From F23-D06 sp045132055 (GTDB lineage Bacteria; Bacteroidota; Bacteroidia; Bacteroidales; WCHB1-69), in NCBI GenBank assembly GCA_045132055.1, contig JBGURP010000023.1:1-18701 (forward strand): DNA of 18,701 nt. The letters run 5' to 3'. The position numbers and the translations under genes are program-made. Positions 1-6,493 of the stretch are shown here, piece by piece. Under the pieces are notes generated by a model. That model searched no databases. It saw only the letters and a program-made list of their open reading frames with translations, and was not told the origin of the DNA. Position 1 is the first letter of the stretch. Every line of letters starts with the position of its first letter.

Positions 1-1
1 C

Positions 2-313
2 TCAGCCAAAACGTGGGTCTATCGCGTGGCCCTGAACACCTGCGTGACTCTCGACAAACGCAACCGCCGCCGTCCCGACTGCATGCCGCTGGAAATGGAC
101 ATCGACCTTTTCGCTGATGAGGAGGCCTGTCCGGCTGCCAGCCGCCTGCACAAACGTATCGCGAAATTACATCCCTTTGACAGGGCACTGATCCTGCTTT
201 GGCTCGAAGACCTGCCCTACGACGAGATTGCCGCCATCCTCGGCATCACCGTCGATAATGTCAGCGTACGTCTGGTGCGCATACGCGAAAAACTCAAATC
301 ATTCACCGATTAA
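2..313 (+). CDS. ECF-type RNA polymerase sigma factor, 3' part
   Basis: This is the C-terminal part of an extracytoplasmic-function sigma-70 factor; the start lies before the window, and about 103 residues are visible. The first visible residues (TWVYRVALNTCVTLDKR) match the end of region 2 that contacts the -10 element. Residues about 55-100 form region 4 with its helix-turn-helix (FDRALILLWLEDLPYDEIAA followed by ILGITVDNVSVRLVRIREKL), which binds the -35 element. The reading frame is open from base 2, so the GTG at base 26 is internal and not a start. The gene ends 14 bases before a membrane protein in the same direction, an arrangement in which the second gene often encodes a regulator or target of the sigma factor. 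The regulon cannot be told from the sequence. Confidence 0.93.
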   Translation, partial: SAKTWVYRVALNTCVTLDKRNRRRPDCMPLEMDIDLFADEEACPAASRLHKRIAKLHPFDRALILLWLEDLPYDEIAAILGITVDNVSVRLVRIREKLKSFTD

Positions 314-327
314 ACCTCAAAACAATT

Positions 328-894
328 ATGGAACAATTTGAAGATATGAAATATGAGCTGCAGCAGGAGTTACAAGACCTGCAGCAGAATGTGGAGCAGC
401 ACAGCACCTTCAATAATGAGGCATGGCGGGAGACGGTGAAACAGTCCAGCAATGAACTCTACTGGCTAAACGCTTTTCTCGCATGTTTGGTGGCGGTCGT
501 TATGATTGCCGCAACCGTCGCCTTCGCTCTCATCAAGTGGCCATGGTGGCTCATCCTCTTGTTCGACTTATACTTTGGTTGGATTCTGGCCGACAACCTT
601 TTCGCCATAATTGGTCTCCGGAAGGCCGACGTGCAGAGCCGCGAAGGTCTCCTCTCGCTGCGAGAAAGTTTAAAGACCTACTCGAAGCGCAAACGCACCA
701 TCATCCGAATTATCGGAATCATTTTGTTTCTAGTACTTGAAGTTTTCCTCTTTTTTTACGATCGCATTGCCTTCTTCTCCATGATTATTTGGGGTGCCTT
801 GTTAAACGGCCCCTTCGGGCGTAAAAGAACCCAAGAGGTGACGAAACGCTACGACGAGCTGGGCGAGGAAATCGACGAGTTGTTGGAAGAATAA
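328..894 (+). CDS. Four-helix membrane protein downstream of the ECF sigma factor
   Basis: I do not recognise a named family. The 188-residue protein has a charged, glutamine-rich N-terminus (residues 1-42, probably helical or coiled coil), two hydrophobic segments at about 46-69 and 71-95, a basic cytoplasmic-looking stretch (residues 98-123, ending SKRKR), two more hydrophobic segments at about 125-144 and 146-160, and an acidic C-terminal tail (DELGEEIDELLEE). There is no signal peptide and no zinc-finger anti-sigma motif. It starts 14 bases after the sigma factor gene and is almost certainly co-transcribed with it. A role as a membrane-bound regulator (anti-sigma-like) or as an auto-regulated target of the sigma factor is an inference from position only. 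Confidence 0.85.
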   Translation: MEQFEDMKYELQQELQDLQQNVEQHSTFNNEAWRETVKQSSNELYWLNAFLACLVAVVMIAATVAFALIKWPWWLILLFDLYFGWILADNLFAIIGLRKADVQSREGLLSLRESLKTYSKRKRTIIRIIGIILFLVLEVFLFFYDRIAFFSMIIWGALLNGPFGRKRTQEVTKRYDELGEEIDELLEE

Positions 895-927
895 TTTTGG
901 GGGAGGAAGTGTCCAGGGGATCACCCG

Positions 928-1266
928 TTAGTTTTTCGGCTTCCGCACATAATGCGGCATCTCCATCGGGATGGGCATCGAGAGCTCGATGTAGCCGGCA
1001 AACTCGCCGTCCTGAAACCAGGGTGCCTGATAGATGAGCTTCTTGACACCGTTTTTCTCGATGGTATAAGCATTCACATTGTGGTTCTGGAGCATCTCCG
1101 CCAGCTTGGTACGGGCAGGCTCGGGGTGACAGTCCAGAAGGTTGTTGCCGATGATTTGCTGGCCATGGCTGAGCACATTCACCGCCATCTCATTCATATA
1201 CAAAATCTTTCCGTCCTTGTCGCAAATGGTGACGGAATAAGGTACTTCGTTGAAATATTCTTGCAT
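928..1266 (-). CDS. Free-standing PAS domain protein
   Basis: This is a 112-residue protein consisting of little more than one PAS fold, with no kinase, cyclase or DNA-binding output domain. N-terminal PAS features are VPYSVTICDKDGKILYMNEMA, then LLDCHPEPARTKLAEML, and the closing beta strands LIYQAPWFQDGEFAGYIELS. The DCHPE stretch and the strand pattern resemble the PAS domains of DUF438-type proteins, but I cannot confirm this without a profile search. I chose the ATG at base 1266; an in-frame TTG four codons upstream is less likely. It lies 26 bases downstream of the binding-protein gene and in the same direction, so the two are probably co-transcribed. The ligand and partner are unknown; the protein could act by protein-protein contact. 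Confidence 0.8.
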   Translation of the reverse strand: MQEYFNEVPYSVTICDKDGKILYMNEMAVNVLSHGQQIIGNNLLDCHPEPARTKLAEMLQNHNVNAYTIEKNGVKKLIYQAPWFQDGEFAGYIELSMPIPMEMPHYVRKPKN

Positions 1267-1292
1267 AATACAATCCAATTTATGGGTTCTTA

Positions 1293-2933
1293 TTAATCTA
1301 TTTTCACCCTCCTCAAATCCAGCATGTTCACGGGGTTGGTGCCAAGGCCGGAGATGTTGGCTTGGGTGAAGCGGATCACCTTGTCATAGTAGAGCACCAC
1401 CACGGGCGCATCGGCCATAAGCATGGCATCCATGCGGGTGTAGTAGTCGTTGCGCTGGGCTTCGTCGGAGCAACGCTGCGAGGCCTCGTACAGCTTGTCA
1501 AAAGCGGGATTTACATAGTGCGTGTAGTTGGAGCCAGCGGGCTGCAGGTTCTTGGAATAAAACAGGGCCATGTAGTTCTCCGCATCGGGGTAGTCGCAGA
1601 TCCAAGAGCCGCGGAAGAATGGCAGCTGGTAGCTGCGCATCATCTCGCGCTGCTGGGCGCCCTGCATCACATCCAGCCGCAGGTCAATGCCGAGTTGCGA
1701 CAGCTCGTGTTGCATGTACTGCACCAAGTCGGCGTAGGAGGCGGACACCGCCACGGAAATGGACAGGAGTCCCTTGCCGCCGGGATAGCCAGCCTCTTCG
1801 AGCAGACGCGCGGCCTTGGCGGGATCGTAGGTGTAGCCGCCTGTGCGCGCGGGATCGTGCGAGGGCATGCCCCGGGGCACAAAACCGCCCGTGCCGGGAT
1901 AGCCTACATTGTTGCGCAAGTATTTCATCATCTTCTCACGGTCGAAACCGTAATTGATGGCTTGTCGCACCCGCTTGTCCAACAGCGGATTCTTCTTATC
2001 GCCCGGTTTCAACATAAAGCCCAGATATTCCGTGTTGAGGTACGGGCCCGTCAACATTTTGATCTTGTCCTTGTATTCGGGATTCAGTGTACCCTCCTTG
2101 GTGAGCAGCGCATCCTTGTAGCAGGCTTCCACGCCCGACATGAAGTCCAGCGAGCCCTTCATAAACTCCATGAACACCGATTGTTTATCGACAATAAAGG
2201 AAATTGCCACTGCATCAATATAGGGCAGGCGGTTGCCCTGCTCGTCAAATTCGAAGTAGTCGGGGTTCTTGCGCAGGACCAGTTTCACGCCCTCTTCCCA
2301 GAGTTGGAATTGGAAGGGACCCGTGCCCACAGGATTCTTGCGGAAGTCCTTGCCATAACGCTCCACCACCTCCTTGGGCACCACCGAGCAGTATTTCATC
2401 GTCAGAATACCCAAAAATGGCGGGAATGCCTCCGCTAACTGTATCTGGAAAGTAGTGTCGTTCAATGCTTTGAAAGCAGGCTTACCATCTTTGTCCCGTT
2501 TCACTTTCTGGAAAATCCATGCGCCCGGAGAGGCCACATCGGGATCTAAAATGCGGGAGAAACTATAGACAAAATCGCTTGCTGTAACCTTGCGGGGCGT
2601 TTTGAAAGGAAAGAACTCTGTGTTATGGAAGGTCACATCATCCCTAAGGATAAAAGTATAGGTCAGCCCATCTTCCGATATGGTCCAGCTTTTGGCGATG
2701 GCCGGGACGATGTTCAGCGAATCGTCCATATCTACCAGTCCGTTATAGAGCTGGTTGCAAGGCCACATCACGGTCTGGCCGGAAGCAAATGCAGGATCCA
2801 GGGTTTGGATGCCTTCAGACTGGTTGTAGTGGAAGATTTTCTTGCCCTCATGGTCATACTTGGGTTTGCAACCCGTAAGGGCGACAACAACAACCAATAT
2901 GATCAATACTAAATTTTTCATTTTTTCTATCAT
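1293..2933 (-). CDS. Oligopeptide-type ABC transporter substrate-binding lipoprotein (SBP_bac_5)
   Basis: This is a 546-residue solute-binding protein of the DppA/OppA family, the expected length for the family. Residues 1-21 form a lipoprotein signal with lipobox LTGC, so Cys22 would be lipidated. The mature protein opens with the family pattern (FHYNQSEGIQTLDPAFASG, then LYNGLVDMD, then the SWTISEDGLTYTFILRDDVTFHN block). The C-terminal lobe has the usual DYPDAENYMALFYS and NPAFDKLYEASQ stretches. In other bacteria such proteins hand peptides to an OppBCDF/DppBCDF permease; no permease or ATPase gene is present in the window, so this copy is an orphan. Its neighbours upstream are peptidoglycan hydrolases, which makes a murein-peptide ligand (as for MppA) a reasonable guess. 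An alternative start is the ATG at base 2921, giving MKNLVLI. Confidence 0.93.
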   Translation of the reverse strand: MIEKMKNLVLIILVVVVALTGCKPKYDHEGKKIFHYNQSEGIQTLDPAFASGQTVMWPCNQLYNGLVDMDDSLNIVPAIAKSWTISEDGLTYTFILRDDVTFHNTEFFPFKTPRKVTASDFVYSFSRILDPDVASPGAWIFQKVKRDKDGKPAFKALNDTTFQIQLAEAFPPFLGILTMKYCSVVPKEVVERYGKDFRKNPVGTGPFQFQLWEEGVKLVLRKNPDYFEFDEQGNRLPYIDAVAISFIVDKQSVFMEFMKGSLDFMSGVEACYKDALLTKEGTLNPEYKDKIKMLTGPYLNTEYLGFMLKPGDKKNPLLDKRVRQAINYGFDREKMMKYLRNNVGYPGTGGFVPRGMPSHDPARTGGYTYDPAKAARLLEEAGYPGGKGLLSISVAVSASYADLVQYMQHELSQLGIDLRLDVMQGAQQREMMRSYQLPFFRGSWICDYPDAENYMALFYSKNLQPAGSNYTHYVNPAFDKLYEASQRCSDEAQRNDYYTRMDAMLMADAPVVVLYYDKVIRFTQANISGLGTNPVNMLDLRRVKID

Positions 2934-2972
2934 TTTCCACGGATCTCGAGAATCTCACGGATCCCTCCCACC

Positions 2973-3000
2973 CTCAACTCTAAACTCTCAACTCTAAACT
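2973..3000. repeat. Perfect tandem repeat of a 14-mer (CTCAACTCTAAACT x2)
   Basis: The 14-mer CTCAACTCTAAACT occurs twice head to tail at 2973-2986 and 2987-3000. It continues as degenerate copies (ATCTCTAATCTCTCAACTATTAACTC) up to the stop codon of the M23 peptidase gene at 3023. The 89-base gap between the M23 gene and the binding-protein gene holds little else; I see no clear promoter in it. Confidence 0.85.
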
Positions 3001-3022
3001 ATTATCTCTAATCTCTCAACTA

Positions 3023-3985
3023 TTAACTCAGTGCCTGATTCACCTTCTTGGAGGATTCCAAAATAGCATTGTACTCTTCCGAGGTGATATCCACATTGAA
3101 ATAATAGACAGGATTCACTTTCTGTCCATTTTTTATGACCTCATAGTGCAAATGCGAGCCTGATGCCATACCCGTAGAGCCCACATAACCAATTAATTGT
3201 CCGCGTTTCACTTTCTCTCCCGGCTTCACAGCTTTCTTTGACAAGTGGGCATATACAGTCTTATAGGAAAAGCCATGGTTAATGACTACTGAAATGCCAT
3301 AGCCACTGCCCGGGTTTTCGCCCGTCACAGTGCCGTCCGCAGTTGCATACACTGGTGTGCCTTTGGGTGCAGTAATGTCCACGCCTGTATGTGCGCGCAA
3401 AGTCTTCAAAATGGGATGATATCTACGCCCAAAACCAGAGGTAATCTCATGCATGTTTTTCAGCGGACGGATGGCTGGAATGCAAGTCAGCATCTCAGAC
3501 TTCTTAGTGGCGATTCTTTCCAAAGTGTCCAGCGACCGCGACTGCACGGCCAGGCGCACTGTCAGCTGATCAGCTTTCTTGTTGGCGTTGCGCAACATGT
3601 CATAGGCTTCCGACCGCGACATACCATCCAGACGAGTGTCGTCCACCAGCAGAGGATAGCGTACGGAGGCAGGCACAGGGTCCGCCTCAAAAATAGTGCG
3701 ATATACGTTGTCGTCACGGTCTTCGATGTCAAATAAAACATCCGACATTATATCCACGCGTGCCGACAAGCGTTCCACTTCTGCTTGCAACTCATTGTTT
3801 TCGCGCTCCAGAATCTTCACCTTTGGGGAGTCAAAGAAATAGAAAGCTATCCATACAAACACCAACGCAAAGGCAATACCACTCGCAAACACCCACAGCA
3901 GTCGCTTGGCCAGCTGCTTGAAGCTGACTTTCACCTTCTCAAAAGAAAGGGTTTTGGGATTGAAGTGATATAGTGATTTGGGCAT
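3023..3985 (-). CDS. M23 family metallopeptidase with N-terminal membrane anchor
   Basis: This is a 320-residue LytM/M23 zinc endopeptidase predicted to cut peptidoglycan cross-bridges or stems in the periplasm. Residues 1-26 are basic and cytoplasmic, residues about 31-51 form one membrane helix, and residues 54-80 look like a coiled coil (LERENNELQAEVERLSARV). The peptidase domain spans about 177-293 and has all family landmarks: SGFGRRYHPI with His190, HTGVD with His199 and Asp203, APKGTPVYA, AHLS with His247 and HLHYEV with His278 and His280. The catalytic set (His199, Asp203, His278, His280) is complete, so it is probably active. It follows the GH73 pseudoenzyme gene by 22 bases in the same direction, which suggests one hydrolase operon. 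The architecture resembles the periplasmic endopeptidases common in Bacteroidota. Confidence 0.93.
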   Translation of the reverse strand: MPKSLYHFNPKTLSFEKVKVSFKQLAKRLLWVFASGIAFALVFVWIAFYFFDSPKVKILERENNELQAEVERLSARVDIMSDVLFDIEDRDDNVYRTIFEADPVPASVRYPLLVDDTRLDGMSRSEAYDMLRNANKKADQLTVRLAVQSRSLDTLERIATKKSEMLTCIPAIRPLKNMHEITSGFGRRYHPILKTLRAHTGVDITAPKGTPVYATADGTVTGENPGSGYGISVVINHGFSYKTVYAHLSKKAVKPGEKVKRGQLIGYVGSTGMASGSHLHYEVIKNGQKVNPVYYFNVDITSEEYNAILESSKKVNQALS

Positions 3986-4007
3986 ATGACAGGATTAATG
4001 GATCTGT

Positions 4008-5129
4008 TTATTTACAACCAATGCAGATTTTATCGCCCGCAGTATAGGTCTTCAGCGAGCCGCTGTTTCTTTTCAAGATAATCTTCAATTGCACACCATA
4101 CTTCTGCGAAACGTAATGATAGGTGTCTTTTTCGCTCAGGACGTGGTACTCAACTGGCGATTTTGTGCTCTTCATCTCCACATACACAACCTCACCCTCG
4201 ATAGGTTCCGAATTATCATACACATCATTGAACATCCTGAGATTCTTTTCCGTCATCTGGAGAGCAGTGGCCAAAGATGCGTATGTGTCACCTGCTTTGG
4301 CCAATATGAACTTGGTCTTGTTGTTCTCGTAAACCGGTCTTTTGGTATAAGGATAGTAAGCTTGCTTGAACGGGACGTCGCGAGGGTCGAGCACGAAGAC
4401 GTTCACATTTTCCACCACACGCGGAGTGGTGGCTGGAAAATCTGATTTGACCTCCTCTTTGGCAACAGCTTCATTATTGGGTTGTTTTGTTTTGGGGGTA
4501 TATACGGCTCCCGGCTGCACTTGGGATTCCTGCTCCGGCTGACTCTTCACAATAGGTTCCTGCTTTTCCACTTTTTGCACAGTTTCAGCGGCAGGATCCG
4601 GGGTAGCTTGCGCGTCGTATTTTGCAAGATCATATTTCTGAATGATAGCGATAAGTGTATCAGCATAGCGCGGATTGCCTGCATAACCTGCCTCTTTCAA
4701 CCCTTTCGCCCATGCACGGTAGTCGGTCATCGGCAACTCAAACAGCGAAGCATAGCGCGACCGTTTTGCCAGAAACAATGAATGGTCGCGATAAGAATTC
4801 TCCACATCCGCATACTTTCGATAGCAAAAGTCAGGACTGTGGTCGTCCGTCTCATAGTAAGTGTCACCCACCCACTCATTGGCATGGCAGGTGATACCGA
4901 AGTGGTTATTGGCTTCCTTGGCAACGCGGTTGGTGCCCGCCTTGGTAGCATAGATAGCTTGCGCCAGGGTGATGCTGGCCGGAATCTTATAAACTTCCAT
5001 TTCCTGTACAGCAAGTTTATGATGGGCATCGACATAGTCGCGGATTGTCTTCTCCGATACCGGCTGCGCCCATACGCCGAGTGTCACGGCTAAAACCATC
5101 AGGATGCAAGATATTCGTTTCATAATCAT
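4008..5129 (-). CDS. GH73-like glucosaminidase-fold protein with two LysM domains, catalytic Glu missing
   Basis: This 373-residue secreted protein has a signal peptide (1-21, ending VWA), a GH73/glucosaminidase fold (about 27-172), a low-complexity Pro/Gln/Glu-rich linker (173-240) and two LysM-like peptidoglycan-binding modules (about 272-317 and 327-371). The fold is clear from IPASITLAQAIY, NNHFGITCH, CYRKY, SLFLAKRSRYASLF and AGYAGNPRYAD. However, the family's catalytic glutamate, present in the paralogue next door as GIFESACGKS (Glu75), is replaced here: the matching stretch is AIYATKAGTN with Ala61 (codon GCT). The second acidic region is also altered (TDDHSPDF against DDDELQE). It is therefore probably a non-catalytic cell-wall-binding protein, unless another residue substitutes. 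Six bases separate it from the active paralogue gene upstream. An alternative start is the ATG two codons later (MKRISC). Confidence 0.9.
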   Translation of the reverse strand: MIMKRISCILMVLAVTLGVWAQPVSEKTIRDYVDAHHKLAVQEMEVYKIPASITLAQAIYATKAGTNRVAKEANNHFGITCHANEWVGDTYYETDDHSPDFCYRKYADVENSYRDHSLFLAKRSRYASLFELPMTDYRAWAKGLKEAGYAGNPRYADTLIAIIQKYDLAKYDAQATPDPAAETVQKVEKQEPIVKSQPEQESQVQPGAVYTPKTKQPNNEAVAKEEVKSDFPATTPRVVENVNVFVLDPRDVPFKQAYYPYTKRPVYENNKTKFILAKAGDTYASLATALQMTEKNLRMFNDVYDNSEPIEGEVVYVEMKSTKSPVEYHVLSEKDTYHYVSQKYGVQLKIILKRNSGSLKTYTAGDKICIGCK

Positions 5130-5135
5130 TTGATT

Positions 5136-6299
5136 TTAATGTTTCAACAATATTTGATTCCCGGGTTGGATGATGGAATTTTCATCCAAGTTATTGTATT
5201 TGAAGATGTAATGCAGTTGAACAGCATAGCGTTGCGAAATATAGCGAAGCGTTTCGCCACGCGCCACCACATGCACCTTGGCATCGTTATTCTTGGCTTT
5301 GGATTCAATATAGACAATCTCCTTCTCCACGGGCTGGCCATCTTTACCAGCATCGTTGAAACGACGAAGATTGGCGGCCGACACTTGCACATCCGTGGCA
5401 ATCTTCTCGTACGTATCTCCAGCCTCGGCCACAACAAAGTAGGTGTTGTTGTTGGTGAAGACCTTCCGATAGGTAAATGGACTGGCCCCTGTAGGATAAT
5501 CGCCATCAGCGGTGAAAACCTTGAATTTGCCGACGGAGACAGGAACATCCTGCGATTTTGGGGTATTTTCCGTGGATTGTGACACCGTGGATTTCGGTTC
5601 ATCCGCACGGTGATTATTGGTATATTCGATTTTCGGGCGGTTCAATGGTTTTTTCTGTTCGGGTTCGGTGTTTTGCGATTGGGCTGTCAAATTCTGGTCG
5701 GATTCTGATTGAGACGCACGGCTGTGCGTCTCTACGATAGGTTTGGGTATCGCAATGCCCTGTTGTTCCAAACACAACGTATCCAGGCGGGCAATGTTAA
5801 AACGTTCAATCAGGCTGATGAGGCGATCGGCGTATTGCGGGTTAGTGGCATAGCCGTCGGCCTTGAGTGTGCGCGCCCAGGCGGGATAATCCAGAATGTC
5901 CAGTGCAAACAGGTTGGCGTAGCGCCGACGCGTGGTAAGAAACAGCGAGTGGTCGGTGTAGGAGGCGGCCACACTGTCGTATTTGCGGAAACACTCCTGC
6001 AGTTCGTCGTCGTCAATAAGGATGGTGTCGCCGGCCCAGTTCTCGTGGCACTTGATACCGAAGTGGTTGTTACCCTCCGTGGCCAGGCGGCTTTTACCAC
6101 AGGCACTCTCAAAGATGCCCTGCGCCAAGGTGATACTGGCGGGAATCTTGTACTGCTTCATCTTCTCCATGGCCACGTCCTTGTACTGCTCCACGTATGC
6201 GCGCATATCCGCCTCCGTGTATTGCGCGGCCACGCGGCCAGGCAACAGGCATGCCATCAGCAACATACAAATCAAGACCATCGATTGTTTATTCTTCAT
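5136..6299 (-). CDS. GH73 glucosaminidase with two LysM domains (active-site residues present)
   Basis: This is a secreted N-acetylglucosaminidase of the FlgJ/GH73 type, predicted to cleave the glycan strands of peptidoglycan. From the chosen ATG at 6299 it has 387 residues; the frame extends upstream to 6332 (398 residues), but the later ATG places a normal signal peptide (KNKQSMVLICMLLMACLLP to VAA) at the N-terminus. In 398-residue numbering the GH73 domain spans about 40-185 with LAQGIFESACGKS (catalytic Glu75), NNHFGIKC and CFRKYDS. A Ser/Gln/Thr/Pro-rich linker (190-265) follows, then two LysM modules (about 298-342 and 352-396). The linker residues VETHSRAS are encoded by a palindromic repeat (5711-5735). 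It is the first gene of a tight group with its inactive paralogue (6 bases downstream) and the M23 peptidase, so a shared wall-remodelling role is likely. Confidence 0.93.
   Translation of the reverse strand: MKNKQSMVLICMLLMACLLPGRVAAQYTEADMRAYVEQYKDVAMEKMKQYKIPASITLAQGIFESACGKSRLATEGNNHFGIKCHENWAGDTILIDDDELQECFRKYDSVAASYTDHSLFLTTRRRYANLFALDILDYPAWARTLKADGYATNPQYADRLISLIERFNIARLDTLCLEQQGIAIPKPIVETHSRASQSESDQNLTAQSQNTEPEQKKPLNRPKIEYTNNHRADEPKSTVSQSTENTPKSQDVPVSVGKFKVFTADGDYPTGASPFTYRKVFTNNNTYFVVAEAGDTYEKIATDVQVSAANLRRFNDAGKDGQPVEKEIVYIESKAKNNDAKVHVVARGETLRYISQRYAVQLHYIFKYNNLDENSIIQPGNQILLKH
5711..5735. repeat. Palindromic mini-repeat inside the GH73 coding region
   Basis: Perfect 9-base inverted arms GAGACGCAC (5711-5719) and GTGCGTCTC (5724-5732) flank the spacer GGCT and are followed by TAC. 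Read on the coding (-) strand it begins GTAGAGACGCAC and encodes VETHSRAS in frame within the variable linker of the GH73 protein. A related palindrome of the same length (22 bases between outer GAGAC/GTCTC ends) lies at 6469-6490, also followed by TAC. Confidence 0.75.
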
Positions 6300-6326
6300 A
6301 TTCAAAATCATAATCATTTTTTCAAT

Positions 6327-6466
6327 CCCCATTCACCTCTTCATATTACTACCCCGGCCTTCGGCCACCCCTTCTGAAACAGAAGGGGAATTATTATTCC
6401 TTCCTTTCACCCTCATTTCCTCTTTTTTCCTCCTTCCTCCTTTTTCTCTTTCACCCCATTTACCCT
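6327..6466. repeat. Low-complexity repeat tract and polypyrimidine run in the ddl-GH73 gap
   Basis: The 190-base gap between ddl and the GH73 gene (6300-6489) is built largely of repeats. CCCCATTCACC (6327-6337) and CCCCATTTACCC (6454-6465) recur exactly at 10413-10423 and 10440-10451 before the DUF3098 gene. Between them, from about 6399, lies a run of some 60 bases that is nearly all C and T on the + strand, so a transcript continuing from ddl would be purine-rich here. I see no gene in the gap. Confidence 0.65.
6356..6388. repeat. Double hairpin, GGCC-TTC-GGCC and a 9-bp stem with AAA loop
   Basis: GGCCTTCGGCC (6356-6366) can form a short stem. Immediately after it, CCCCTTCTG (6368-6376), AAA (6377-6379) and CAGAAGGGG (6380-6388) form a perfect 9-bp stem with a three-base loop. 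It lies downstream of ddl and upstream of the GH73 gene. It has no long T run directly after it on the transcribed strand, so it may be a dispersed repeat or an RNA stability/processing stem rather than an intrinsic terminator. Confidence 0.65.
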
Positions 6467-6468
6467 CG

Positions 6469-6493
6469 GAGACAATGCATGCATCGTCTCTAC
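6469..6493. repeat. Palindromic mini-repeat overlapping the ddl stop codon
   Basis: GAGACAATGCA (6469-6479) and TGCATCGTCTC (6480-6490) form an inverted repeat with 10 of 11 positions paired, followed by TAC. Read on the - strand it starts GTAGAGACGATGC, the same opening as the palindrome at 5711-5735 (GTAGAGACGCAC). The TAG inside this opening (6490-6492) is the stop codon of ddl. Confidence 0.72.

Noticed and set aside
1362..2438. A 358-codon open frame on the + strand opposite the binding-protein gene
   Set aside because: The product is His/Val-rich with no domain, and the - strand carries a clear SBP_bac_5 lipoprotein across the same bases.
2973..3022. CRISPR-like array
   Set aside because: The repeats are 14 bases, directly adjoining and without unique spacers; no cas genes are present.
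3023..6299. Phage lysis or toxin-delivery cassette formed by the M23 and GH73 genes
   Set aside because: The proteins have host-type membrane anchors, signal peptides and LysM modules, and there is no holin, structural phage gene or toxin/immunity pair nearby.
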